A DNA stretch of 64,000 bases from Actinomadura violacea (GTDB lineage: Bacteria; Actinomycetota; Actinomycetes; Streptosporangiales; Streptosporangiaceae), in NCBI RefSeq assembly GCF_017573465.1, contig NZ_JAGEPF010000011.1, positions 124,001 to 188,000 on the forward strand. Reading direction: 5' to 3'. Position 1 is the stretch's first letter. The number at the start of each line of letters is the position of its first letter. The position numbers were made by a program, and so were the translations under genes. This document shows positions 16,014 through 26,576 of this stretch, in pieces. The notes beneath the pieces are model-generated. The model saw nothing but the letters and a program-made list of their open reading frames with translations. It did not search any database and had not been told where the DNA came from.

Positions 16014-16829
16014 TCAGCGGGTGGGCGCGCCGCCCGGGGTGGCGCCCGGCGTGGCACCGGGCGCGCCGGGCGACACGGTCGCGGTCGGGTCACCGTGGAT
16101 GATCTTGATGGTCTCGCTCGGCGTCTTCACGCTCTTGCCGAGCAGCACGTACGACAGGTACCCGCCGGTCTCCCGGACGATGTAGTGGAACTGGGTGTCG
16201 CGGGTCTGCACGCTCGGGCCGCTGCGGGTCGGCGACGCGGCCGCCTTGATGCCGCTGTCCTCGGCCATCCGCTTGGAGCGCAGCGCGTGCGGCGGGTCGG
16301 TGACGATCACGCCGGACGTCCAGTGCCGCGCCTTGTAGACCTTCCCGACCGCCTTCATGCTCTGCAGCGTGTCGCGGCCGTCCGGCACCGCGACGACCTG
16401 GGACGCGGGCACGCCGCCCTTCTCGATCAACCACCGGCGCCCGGACTCGGCCTCGGTGTAGTGGTCGCCGGGCGCCCGGCCGCCGACGGTGACGATCGCG
16501 GGCGCGACCTTGTCGCGGTACAGGTCCAGGGCGTGCTGGAGCCGCCAGCGCAGCGTCGGGGACGGCACCCCGTTGTACTGCGCGGCGCCGAGCACGATGA
16601 TCGCGTCCGAGCGGGGCCGCTCGTCCTGCCGGGCCTGGTACCAGACGCGGGCGCCGACGGTCAGCGGGGTCAGCACGACGACGGCGAGGACGCAGCACAG
16701 CACGGTGACCGGGATCGTGAACCAGAGCGGCCGCGGGCGCCGTCCGCGCCTCTTGCGGCCGCGCGGGCGCTCACCGGTCTCCTCGGGCTCGTCCGGGTCG
16801 TGGTCCGGCAACTCGACTTCCAACGTCAT
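16014..16829 (-). CDS. YdcF/SanA-like DUF218 membrane-anchored protein
   Basis: A 271-residue protein with a basic cytoplasmic N-terminus, one membrane helix (about residues 37-60, WFTIPVTVLCCVLAVVVLTP) and an extracytoplasmic DUF218 domain. Landmarks are DAIIVLGAAQYNGVPSPTLR, HALDLYRDKVAPAIVTVGG, EAESGRRWLIEKGG and VIVTDPPHALRSKRMAED. The family is linked to cell-envelope maintenance, but its reaction is not settled. The tail is Pro/Gly/Ala-rich. I prefer ATG 16829; an upstream in-frame ATG at 16910 would add unstructured residues before it. Confidence 0.85.
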   Translation of the reverse strand: MTLEVELPDHDPDEPEETGERPRGRKRRGRRPRPLWFTIPVTVLCCVLAVVVLTPLTVGARVWYQARQDERPRSDAIIVLGAAQYNGVPSPTLRWRLQHALDLYRDKVAPAIVTVGGRAPGDHYTEAESGRRWLIEKGGVPASQVVAVPDGRDTLQSMKAVGKVYKARHWTSGVIVTDPPHALRSKRMAEDSGIKAAASPTRSGPSVQTRDTQFHYIVRETGGYLSYVLLGKSVKTPSETIKIIHGDPTATVSPGAPGATPGATPGGAPTR

Positions 16830-16936
16830 CGCTCTGGACACGTTAGTGAGATGGTCCGGCGGGCGCCGGAGGTTCGCAGGTCCGGCGTGTTGCGCGCCCC
16901 ACATTTCCACCCGCCGGGGATCCCGCGTTGCGCGGT

Positions 16937-16973
16937 CCCGGGCGGTCGGCCGCGCGCCGGCCGGCCGCCCGGG
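16937..16973 (-). terminator. Terminator hairpin after ppdK
   Basis: CCCGGGCGG (16937-16945) pairs with CCGCCCGGG (16965-16973), with further GGCC pairing inside the loop. It begins 7 nt beyond the ppdK stop codon. Confidence 0.65.
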
Positions 16974-16979
16974 CCGCGG

Positions 16980-19676
<2,697 letters not shown>

Positions 19677-19866
19677 GGGGAGCTCCTTCTCGCTCCGGTT
19701 CCACCCAGTGACAGTTCCGGACCCCCGCGCCGGAGAGCGCGCACCGTTGCGTCCCCCCAGGCGCCAGCGGGTCCGCTGCCCTGTTTGCCGGGACTGTACC
19801 CGCGGATGACCCGGTCTCCCGGCACCCCTTTGCCCGAACGGCGTTATCGCAGCTCAGAGGCCGTTT

Positions 19867-19896
19867 AGTGGTCTATTCCAAGTGGTCTGAACCACT
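19867..19896. promoter_or_regulatory. DasR-like (GntR/HutC) operator pair between ppdK and GH15 gene
   Basis: AGTGGTCTGAACCACT (19881-19896) matches the DasR responsive element AGTGGTCTAGACCACT at 14 of 16 positions. An overlapping weaker copy, AGTGGTCTATTCCAAG, starts at 19867, so the octamer AGTGGTCT is directly repeated at a 14-bp interval. The rest of the 340-bp gap between 19677 and 20016 shows no gene. Confidence 0.6.
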
Positions 19897-20016
19897 GCCC
19901 GGGGGCCGCCGCCGCCCTGAGGCCGCACACCGCGCGCCCGGCGCCGGGGAAACATCCCGCGCTCCTGGCGCACCCATTGCTCTGGAGAGGTAATGATGGA
20001 TCAAGGAGGTGACGCT

Positions 20017-21903
20017 GTGAGGCCGAAGGTCGCCGGCGGCCGGGCGGGAGACCCGTTCGCCCCGATCGCCGATTTCGGGTTCCTGTCCGACTGCGAGACG
20101 ACCGCGCTGGTCGCGCCCAGCGGGAACATCGAGTGGATGTGCCTGCCGAAGATGGACTCGCCCAGCGTGTTCGGGTCGATCCTGGACCGGGACGCCGGGT
20201 ACTTCCGGGTCGGCCCGGCGGGCGTGGAGGTGCCCGCCGCGCAGCGCTACATCCCCGGCACCATGGTGATGGAGACCACCTGGTGGGTGCACGGCGGCTG
20301 GCTCGTGGTCACCGACGCCCTGCTGATGGGGCCCTGGCACCACGAGACGGAGCGGTCCCACACGCACCGCCGGGCCCCCACCGACTACGACGCCGACCAC
20401 GTCCTGCTGCGGATGGTGCGGTGCGTGAACGGCCAGGTCCAGGTCCGGCTCGACTGCATGCCGGTGTTCGACTACGGGCAGACGCCGGCCCGCTGGGAGC
20501 ACACCGGCGCCGGCTACCACGAGGCCGTCGCGCGCGGGAACGGCGTCGGGCTGCGGCTGACCACCGACATGAACGTCGGGTTCGAGGGGTCGCTCGCCAC
20601 GTCCCGGACGCTGCTGAAGCAGGGCGAGTCCCGGTTCGTCGCGCTGTCGTGGAGCGAGCACGCGGCGCCCTCGTCGTGGGAGGAGGCGCAGGAGCGGCTC
20701 GTCTGGACCGTCCACCACTGGCAGCACTGGCTGGACCGCGGCCGCTTCCCCGACCACCCGTGGCGCAGCCACCTGCAGCGCAGCGCGCTCACCCTGAAGG
20801 GGCTGACGTTCGCGCCGTCGGGCGCGGTCGCGGCCGCGGCGACGACGTCGCTGCCGGAGACGCCGGGCGGCGACCGGAACTGGGACTACCGCTACACCTG
20901 GATCCGCGACTCCACCATGGCGCTGTGGGCCTTCTACACCCTCGGGTACGACTGGGAGGCCAACGACTTCTTCTACTTCATCACCGACGTCGCCGAGGCC
21001 GCCGAGGGCAAGCTGCAGATCATGTACGGGCTGGACGGCCGGGAGGAGCTGCCCGAGTCCACCCTCGAGCACCTGACCGGCTACGACAACGCCCGCCCGG
21101 TGCGCATCGGCAACGAGGCGTACATGCAGGCCCAGCACGACGTGTGGGGCGCGATCATCGGGTCGATCTACCTGTTCGTGCGCAAGCGCGACCGGCTCGA
21201 CGACCGGCTCTGGAAGATCGTCGTGAAGCAGGTGGAGGACGCGCTCGCCAACTGGCGCACCCCCGACTGCGGGATGTGGGAGGTGCGCGGCGAGCCGCAG
21301 CACTTCACCTCCTCGAAGGTGTTCTGCTGGGTCGCGGCCGAGCGCGGCGCGCGGCTGGCCCGCGTCCGCGGCGACCAGGAGCGGGCGCGCCGCTGGCAGG
21401 CCGCCGCCGACGAGATCCACGCGGACGTGCTGGCGAACGCGCTGGACGAGCGGGGCGTGTTCACCGCGCACTACGGCGCGGACGCGCTGGACGCGTCGGC
21501 GCTGCTGATCCCGCTGCTGGGGTTCCTGCCCGCCGACGACAAGCGCGTCCGGGAGACGGTCCTCGCCATCGCCGACGAGCTGTCGGAGGACGACCTCGTC
21601 CTGCGGTACCGGGCGACCGAGACCGACGACGGGTTCGAGTCGGAGGAGGGCACCTTCACGATCTGCTCGTTCTGGCTGGTCAGCACGCTGGTGATGATCG
21701 GTGAGCTGGACCGGGCGCGGGCGCTGTGCGAGAAGCTGCTGTCGTACGCGAGCCCGCTGCAGCTGTACGCCGAGGAGATCGACCCGCACACCGGGCGGCA
21801 CCTCGGCAACTTCCCGCAGGCGTTCACCCACCTCGCGCTGATCAACGCGGTGATGCAGGTGATCAACGCGGAGGGCGAGCAGGAGCAGCCGCCGCTGGCC
21901 TGA
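20017..21903 (+). CDS. Glycoside hydrolase family 15 protein (trehalase/glucoamylase type)
   Basis: A 628-residue GH15 enzyme with no signal peptide. The N-terminal beta-sandwich starts FGFLSDCETTALVAPSGNIE followed by WMCLPKMDSPSVFG. The (alpha/alpha)6 barrel contains GGDRNWDYRYTWIRDSTMAL, the substrate-binding signature, and ends with EEIDPHTGRHLGNFPQAFTH, which carries a catalytic acid. Mycobacterial trehalases belong to this group, so trehalose hydrolysis is a good guess; glucoamylase-like action is the alternative. The start is GTG 20017, because AAGGAGG lies 7 nt upstream; an ATG pair at 19993 lacks such a site. A DasR-like operator stands about 120 bp upstream. Confidence 0.9.
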   Translation: MRPKVAGGRAGDPFAPIADFGFLSDCETTALVAPSGNIEWMCLPKMDSPSVFGSILDRDAGYFRVGPAGVEVPAAQRYIPGTMVMETTWWVHGGWLVVTDALLMGPWHHETERSHTHRRAPTDYDADHVLLRMVRCVNGQVQVRLDCMPVFDYGQTPARWEHTGAGYHEAVARGNGVGLRLTTDMNVGFEGSLATSRTLLKQGESRFVALSWSEHAAPSSWEEAQERLVWTVHHWQHWLDRGRFPDHPWRSHLQRSALTLKGLTFAPSGAVAAAATTSLPETPGGDRNWDYRYTWIRDSTMALWAFYTLGYDWEANDFFYFITDVAEAAEGKLQIMYGLDGREELPESTLEHLTGYDNARPVRIGNEAYMQAQHDVWGAIIGSIYLFVRKRDRLDDRLWKIVVKQVEDALANWRTPDCGMWEVRGEPQHFTSSKVFCWVAAERGARLARVRGDQERARRWQAAADEIHADVLANALDERGVFTAHYGADALDASALLIPLLGFLPADDKRVRETVLAIADELSEDDLVLRYRATETDDGFESEEGTFTICSFWLVSTLVMIGELDRARALCEKLLSYASPLQLYAEEIDPHTGRHLGNFPQAFTHLALINAVMQVINAEGEQEQPPLA

Positions 21904-21912
21904 GCCGGCGGG

Positions 21913-21946
21913 GCGCCGTGGCCGGGATCGTCCCCGGCCACGGCGC
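21913..21946. terminator. Bidirectional terminator between GH15 and 5'-nucleotidase genes
   Basis: A perfect 14-bp stem, GCGCCGTGGCCGGG (21913-21926) with 21933-21946, and a 6-nt loop, followed by TTCTTC. The two genes converge here. Confidence 0.85.
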
Positions 21947-21960
21947 TTCTTCATGGCGGT

Positions 21961-23727
21961 TCAGCCCGCCGCCGGGGCGACCCGGTCGAGCGGCGCGGGC
22001 GCGATCACCGGATGCGCCCTCAGGTACGCGGCGAACGCCTCGTGGTCGGGCAGGTCGTTGCGGTAGGCGCCGGTGAACCCGTTGAACGCGGTGTGGCCGT
22101 CCGCGCCGATCAGCGTGTAGGCGAGCGCGGCCAGCCGGTACCTCCTGGACGGGTCGAGCGGCCTGCCGTCGATCGTGACCTTCGCCGGGTCGACGCGGTC
22201 GCCGGCGGGGCGGGACGCGTCGTAGCCGTAGCGGACGTTCTTCGACACCGCGAACGGCGCGAACTTCGTGCCCTGCCACTGCTGCTCCAGCGCCTGGTGG
22301 ATCTGCTCGCCGGTCACCGTGACGGTGAGGACCGGGTTGCCGTACCCGTAGGCGCTCCACGCCTCGCCGAACGTCACGCGCCCGTCGGCGTCGCCGGCGG
22401 CCGTCCCCCTCGCGTACGGCAGGTCCCGCGCGACCGCGGTCGAGCCGGTCACGGGCTTGGTCGCGACGAGCGCGAGATCGGCGCGGCCCTTGCGGGACGT
22501 CCCCGCCGCCCAGTACTGGACGTCGGCGGCGAGGTCGCCCATGGTGCTCTCGCCGGCGCCGTTCTGTGCCCGGGTGAAGTCGCCGGTCTGCCGCGCGAGC
22601 GGCTGCGCGGCCAGCGCGTTCCCGCGGGCCGTCCAGTAGTCGGCGATCTTCTGGACGGCCGGGTCGGGCGCGATGTCGCGGGTCACCGGATGGTTGACGG
22701 CCCTGGTGGCGCCGCGGATCACCTCGCCGCGGGCGTCCAGCCGCAGGTCGATCTCGCTGATCAGCCGGCCGTGGTTCAGGCCCTCGACCACCGGGCGCGG
22801 GTTCCCCGCCGGGTCGGCGATCGTGCAGTTGAACCCGGCGTGCCAGTGCCCGGTGAAGATCGCGTCGATGTCCGGCGACGCCTGCTTCGCGAAGTCGACG
22901 ACGGGGCCGTGCGGGTCGTGGCAGCCGTCGAAGCCCGCGCCGTCCGCCGTCCCGCCGTCGTGGACGTTCGCCACGATCGCCTTCACGCCGCGCCGCTTCA
23001 GCTCCGCGGCGTACCGGTTCGCCGTCTCCAGCAGCGGCAGCGACCGCAGGTCCGGCTGGTAGGACGTGGACCCGGCCGGGGTGTCCGGGACGGTCAGGTC
23101 GATGAACCCGACCGGGATCCTCCGGCCGCCGTCCCCGCGCACCCACTCGATGTTGTACGGCTTGAGGATCGGCTTCCCGGTCTTCGCGGCGACGATGTTG
23201 CCGGTGTAGAAGGGGAAGTCGGCGCCGCGGAACCGCTTGCCGGTGGAGTCGGTGAAGCAGCTGTCGACGTTCACCGTGCCGAAGCAGCGGCCCTTCATCA
23301 TGTGGTCCTTGAGGAACCCGGCCGACACGTCCAGCTCGTGGTTGCCGACCGCGGAGAACCGGACGCCGAGCTTGTTGAGCACCTCGATCGTCGGCTCGTC
23401 GCGGAACGCGTCCACCTCGAACGGCCAGCCGCTGAAGTTGTCGCCGACCGAGAACAGGATCGAGTTCCGCTTCCCCTGCCGCAGCCGCTCCAGGTGCGCG
23501 GCATTGTAGGCGGCGCCGCCGACCTTCAGGACGGTCCCGTCCGGCAGCTTCACCTGCCCGTTCGCGGCGTCGTCGTAGGGCTGCAGGTAGCCGTGGAAGT
23601 CGGTGATGGACAGCAGCTGCACGTCGACCGGGCGGGGCTGCCCGGCGTGCGCGGCGGGCACCGTCCCCGCCGTGGCGGCGGCCAGGGCGAGCGCGCCCCC
23701 GGCCAGCCGTCGGGACATTCGAGACAC
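21961..23727 (-). CDS. Secreted 5'-nucleotidase/UshA-type metallophosphatase
   Basis: A 588-residue exported enzyme. After a signal peptide (SRRLAGGALALAAATAGTVP, cut near AHA-GQ) comes the metallophosphatase domain: LLSITDFHGYL, FSVGDNFSG, AVGNHELD, IVANVHDGG and FTGHWHAGFN provide the two-metal site. The C-terminal 5_nucleotid_C domain binds the nucleoside (KNVRYGYDASRPAGDRV, AALAYTLIGADGH). It should dephosphorylate extracellular nucleotides to recover nucleosides and phosphate. GTG 23727 was chosen because GGAAGG lies 6 nt upstream; ATG 23718 is nearly as good. A 19-bp palindrome overlaps its 5' region. Confidence 0.9.
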   Translation of the reverse strand: MSRMSRRLAGGALALAAATAGTVPAAHAGQPRPVDVQLLSITDFHGYLQPYDDAANGQVKLPDGTVLKVGGAAYNAAHLERLRQGKRNSILFSVGDNFSGWPFEVDAFRDEPTIEVLNKLGVRFSAVGNHELDVSAGFLKDHMMKGRCFGTVNVDSCFTDSTGKRFRGADFPFYTGNIVAAKTGKPILKPYNIEWVRGDGGRRIPVGFIDLTVPDTPAGSTSYQPDLRSLPLLETANRYAAELKRRGVKAIVANVHDGGTADGAGFDGCHDPHGPVVDFAKQASPDIDAIFTGHWHAGFNCTIADPAGNPRPVVEGLNHGRLISEIDLRLDARGEVIRGATRAVNHPVTRDIAPDPAVQKIADYWTARGNALAAQPLARQTGDFTRAQNGAGESTMGDLAADVQYWAAGTSRKGRADLALVATKPVTGSTAVARDLPYARGTAAGDADGRVTFGEAWSAYGYGNPVLTVTVTGEQIHQALEQQWQGTKFAPFAVSKNVRYGYDASRPAGDRVDPAKVTIDGRPLDPSRRYRLAALAYTLIGADGHTAFNGFTGAYRNDLPDHEAFAAYLRAHPVIAPAPLDRVAPAAG

Positions 23728-23739
23728 CGGACACCTTCC

Positions 23740-23758
23740 GCCGATCGGACCGATCGGC
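23740..23758. promoter_or_regulatory. 19-bp palindrome upstream of the 5'-nucleotidase gene
   Basis: GCCGATCGGACCGATCGGC is perfectly symmetric about its central A and lies 13-31 bp before the GTG start, in the gap shared with the divergent septum-protein gene. It is a candidate repressor site or leader hairpin; the regulator is unknown. Confidence 0.5.
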
Positions 23759-23888
23759 AGAAGATCACCAGTGCCGGGTGACCGGCGGGCGAGGAGAAGA
23801 TCATCGGCAGGTGAACGGCCATGATCACAACTTGGCGACGACCGCCGGAAATGCGCTTTTTGTGACCTTGATCCCGTACCTTCCCGCT

Positions 23889-25010
23889 GTGACAACGCCA
23901 CCGGACGCTGACGACGTCCAGGACACCCCCGAAGAACCGTCCGCCGCGGCCGCCTGGACCCCGCCGGACGCGGGCACCACCGCCGCTCCCCCGCCGCCGG
24001 AGCACGCCGCCGCGCCCGCACCACCGCCCCCGCCCGGCCCGCCGCCCGCACCCGGCCCGCGCCGGACCAACCGGTTCGCGATCGTCGCCCTGCTCGCCGG
24101 GATCTTCGGCCTCGTCGTGTTCGCGATCGGCTTCGCGATCGCCACCTTCGTCCAGACGAGCCGCCGCAACGAAAAGGGCAAGGGCCTCGCCGCCGCCGGC
24201 CTCGCCGCCTCCGCCGTCTGGATCGCCGCCGCCACCCTCGTCCTCGCCATGGGGGTCCTGCACACCACCACCGGCGGCGTCGACGCCCCGGCGAGCAAGG
24301 GCGGCAAGCCGCGCGTCACGACCTTGCTCGCCGGCGACTGCTTCACCGGCCTCGAGGACGGCCTCACCAGCGTCTACGTGACCAAGACGCCGTGCACCCA
24401 GCCGCACGAGGGCGAGATCGGCGCCGTGGTCACCCTGGCCGACCTCCCGTACCCCGGCGACGGGTCACTCGTCACCGAGGCGACGAAGGAGTGCAAGGAC
24501 AGGACCCGGTTCCTGATGAACAACCGCTACTCCGACGACCTTGAACTGCACATCGACCGTCCCCGCCGCGAAGCCTGGAGCAAGGGCCGCCACGACGTCA
24601 CCTGTGTCCTGCGCTACACCGGCTCCGAAAAGCTCACCGCGCCCCTGACCAGCGCGGAATGGGGAGCGCGGACCTACCTCGACCTGGTCGCCGGCGACTG
24701 CGTCGACAAATGGCGGGAACGCGCGCTCCTCACCACCGTCGACTGCAAGAAGAAGCACGAACTGCAGGTCATCGCGAAATACGATATGCGCGGCCACGAG
24801 TACCCGACCAAGGACACGATCGAGGCGAAGGCGATGCTGGAGTGCGCCAAGCGCACGGTCAAAGTCTTCGCCAAGCGGCCTCTGCCCCGGCATGTCGTGC
24901 CGTGGTACCTCTACCCGTCGAAAGAGGGCTGGCAGGAGGGCGACCGCAGGATCGTCTGCATGTTCAAGGCCGACGGAGCGCCCCTGACGAGTTCGGTGCT
25001 GCCGAAGTGA
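23889..25010 (+). CDS. Septum-formation-domain membrane protein, copy A
   Basis: A 373-residue protein. An acidic, Pro/Ala-rich cytoplasmic N-terminus (1-58) leads into a DUF4190-type helix pair (about 60-85, AIVALLAGIFGLVVFAIGFA; about 97-122), then an extracytoplasmic part made of two related Septum_form-like units. Each unit begins with a GDC motif (LLAGDCFTGL and LVAGDCVDKW), carries Cys residues that could form disulfides (TPCTQPHEGEI, TVDCKKKHELQV), and ends with a CVLRYTGS or CMFKADG strand. Function is unknown; the family name comes from weak links to division. The GTG start lies 6 nt after TACCTT, so leaderless. Its stop overlaps the start of copy B (GTGA). Confidence 0.8.
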   Translation: MTTPPDADDVQDTPEEPSAAAAWTPPDAGTTAAPPPPEHAAAPAPPPPPGPPPAPGPRRTNRFAIVALLAGIFGLVVFAIGFAIATFVQTSRRNEKGKGLAAAGLAASAVWIAAATLVLAMGVLHTTTGGVDAPASKGGKPRVTTLLAGDCFTGLEDGLTSVYVTKTPCTQPHEGEIGAVVTLADLPYPGDGSLVTEATKECKDRTRFLMNNRYSDDLELHIDRPRREAWSKGRHDVTCVLRYTGSEKLTAPLTSAEWGARTYLDLVAGDCVDKWRERALLTTVDCKKKHELQVIAKYDMRGHEYPTKDTIEAKAMLECAKRTVKVFAKRPLPRHVVPWYLYPSKEGWQEGDRRIVCMFKADGAPLTSSVLPK

Positions 25011-25315
25011 GCCCGGGTGACTGCGTCAAGCCATGGGACGGCGGGGGGAACGAGGAAATCGTCAACTGCGACGAGGAACACCAGGTTCAAATTTATGCGG
25101 TCATCAAATATCACAACGCGGCCTATCCGACGGGGAAGGAAATGATGTACGGCTGCAGCGAACGCGCGGTTCATGCCTTCGGAACGCACCCGCCGGACGT
25201 CCTGGTGAGATGGACGCGCCCCCGCGACGACTTTTGGATGATGGGGCAGCGCTTCGTGTTCTGCTTTGCCGAGGCTCGGCACGGCTCACTCACGCATTCG
25301 GTGATGCCTCAATGA
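25007..25315 (+). CDS. Septum-formation-domain protein, single-unit copy B without membrane anchor
   Basis: A 102-residue frame that corresponds to only one of the two extracytoplasmic units of copies A and C: SPGDCVKPWDGG at its start, VNCDEEHQVQIYAVIKYHN, then FVFCFAEARHGSLTHSVMPQ. It has no signal peptide or membrane helix, so as it stands it could not be exported by the usual routes. It starts at a GTG overlapping the stop of A and its stop overlaps the ATG of C. Coding bias is retained, which argues for a translated product. It may be a remnant of a third full gene, or a module added to A if stop-codon readthrough or frameshifting occurs. No frameshift site is evident. Confidence 0.6.
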   Translation: MSPGDCVKPWDGGGNEEIVNCDEEHQVQIYAVIKYHNAAYPTGKEMMYGCSERAVHAFGTHPPDVLVRWTRPRDDFWMMGQRFVFCFAEARHGSLTHSVMPQ

Positions 25316-26532
25316 GCGCGCACGATGAGGGAGTTCCGTCCCCGTTGAACGAAGAATCCGCCCCCGCGCACGACAGCTTGAACCCGGTCGGCGTCGGCGA
25401 GACTCCGGCGGCGCCGCCCGAACCGGGACCGGGCTGGGCTCCGCCCGATGCGCCCGTCGCAGAGGCACCGGTCGGCGGCCCGCCAGCACCGGTGCCGCCG
25501 GCACAGGGGTTCCAGCCCGTCTACGGGATGCCCCCTGCGCCGGTTCAACGGCGGACGAACCCGTACGCGAAGGTCGCGCTCGCCGCCGGGATCATCGGCA
25601 TGATCCTGTTCTCGGTCGGGTTCGCCATCGCGGCGTTCGTGCAGATCAGGCGGCGCGGCGAGAGGGGCAGGGGGCTGGCGGTCGGCGGACTGGCCGCGTC
25701 GCTGGTGTGGATCGTCGTCGGCGGGCTGATCGCCGCGACGGTGCTGCTCTCGCCGGAACGCGACGGCTCGGGGCAGATCACGGCGAGCGGCAAGACCGTC
25801 CTCTCGCGTCTCAAGACCGGCGACTGCTTCACCGGGTTCGGGGAGGAAGCGAGCCAGGTGATCGTCACCGCGCTGCCGTGCACGCGTCCGCATGACGGGG
25901 AGATCGTCGCGGACGCCGCACTGCCGGACGACAACGACTTTCCCGGCGACAAGGGCCTGGAGGCCGAGGCGAACAAGGTGTGCACGGACCGGCTGGAGTT
26001 CCTCACGAAGAGCCGCTACTACAAGGACCTCGAGATCTACGTCGCGAAGCCGGGCGAGCCCGCCTGGCGGAGCGGTGACCGGCAGGTGGTCTGCGCGATG
26101 CGGTACACGGGCGCCGGCACGCTGAGCGCGCCGCTGGCCACGAGCATCGACCCGGACATGAAGACCCTGAGAGAGGTCGAGGTCGGCGACTGCTTCACCG
26201 AATGGGAGCTCACCGCCACGGCGTCGCGCGGCGTCCCGTGCACCGAACGGCACAGGGTGCAGGTGTACGCCGCGTTCGAGTTGCCCTGGCAGGGCCTGGA
26301 CCCATCAAGGAACTGGTGGGAATACCCGGGAGATAAGCTTATTGACAAGCACGCCAAGGATGGGTGCAACCGGAGAGCGGACAAGGTCTTCGCGAAGAAT
26401 CCGCCGCCGGTCGAGATGGAGACCTACTACCTCGCGCCGACGAAACGGGACTGGGATTTCAGCGTGCGCAATGTGATCTGCCTTGCCTCGGTGAAGCACG
26501 GGACGCTGAAGAGGTCCGTCCTCGGGAAGTGA
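25312..26532 (+). CDS. Septum-formation-domain membrane protein, copy C
   Basis: A 406-residue paralogue of copy A with the same plan: a Pro/Ala-rich N-terminus (1-80), two membrane helices (about 85-110, KVALAAGIIGMILFSVGFAI; about 122-148), then two GDC units (LKTGDCFTGFGEE and VEVGDCFTEWE), each with a following Cys pair (LPCTRPHDGEI, VPCTERHRVQV). It ends KRSVLGK, matching SSVLPK in A and HSVMPQ in B. The ATG overlaps the stop of B, so all three are coupled. Its second unit contains an insertion (LPWQGLDPSRNWWEYPGDK) not seen in A. The role is unknown, and disulfide-rich cell-surface sensing or scaffolding is a guess. Confidence 0.78.
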   Translation: MSAHDEGVPSPLNEESAPAHDSLNPVGVGETPAAPPEPGPGWAPPDAPVAEAPVGGPPAPVPPAQGFQPVYGMPPAPVQRRTNPYAKVALAAGIIGMILFSVGFAIAAFVQIRRRGERGRGLAVGGLAASLVWIVVGGLIAATVLLSPERDGSGQITASGKTVLSRLKTGDCFTGFGEEASQVIVTALPCTRPHDGEIVADAALPDDNDFPGDKGLEAEANKVCTDRLEFLTKSRYYKDLEIYVAKPGEPAWRSGDRQVVCAMRYTGAGTLSAPLATSIDPDMKTLREVEVGDCFTEWELTATASRGVPCTERHRVQVYAAFELPWQGLDPSRNWWEYPGDKLIDKHAKDGCNRRADKVFAKNPPPVEMETYYLAPTKRDWDFSVRNVICLASVKHGTLKRSVLGK

Positions 26533-26537
26533 TCGGG

Positions 26538-26570
26538 ACGGCGTGCCGCCGGGGGTCGGCGGCACGCCGT
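26538..26570. terminator. Bidirectional terminator between septum-protein trio and secDF
   Basis: A perfect 13-bp stem, ACGGCGTGCCGCC (26538-26550) with 26558-26570, and a 7-nt loop, starting 5 nt after the copy C stop and ending 7 nt before the converging secDF stop. Confidence 0.85.
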
Positions 26571-26576
26571 ACGGGG

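Noticed and set aside
25007..25315. Copy B of the septum-protein trio as a pseudogene
   Set aside because: It is short and lacks an anchor, but the frame is intact, begins and ends with coupled start/stop overlaps, and keeps its Cys pattern, so I left it as a gene with reduced confidence.
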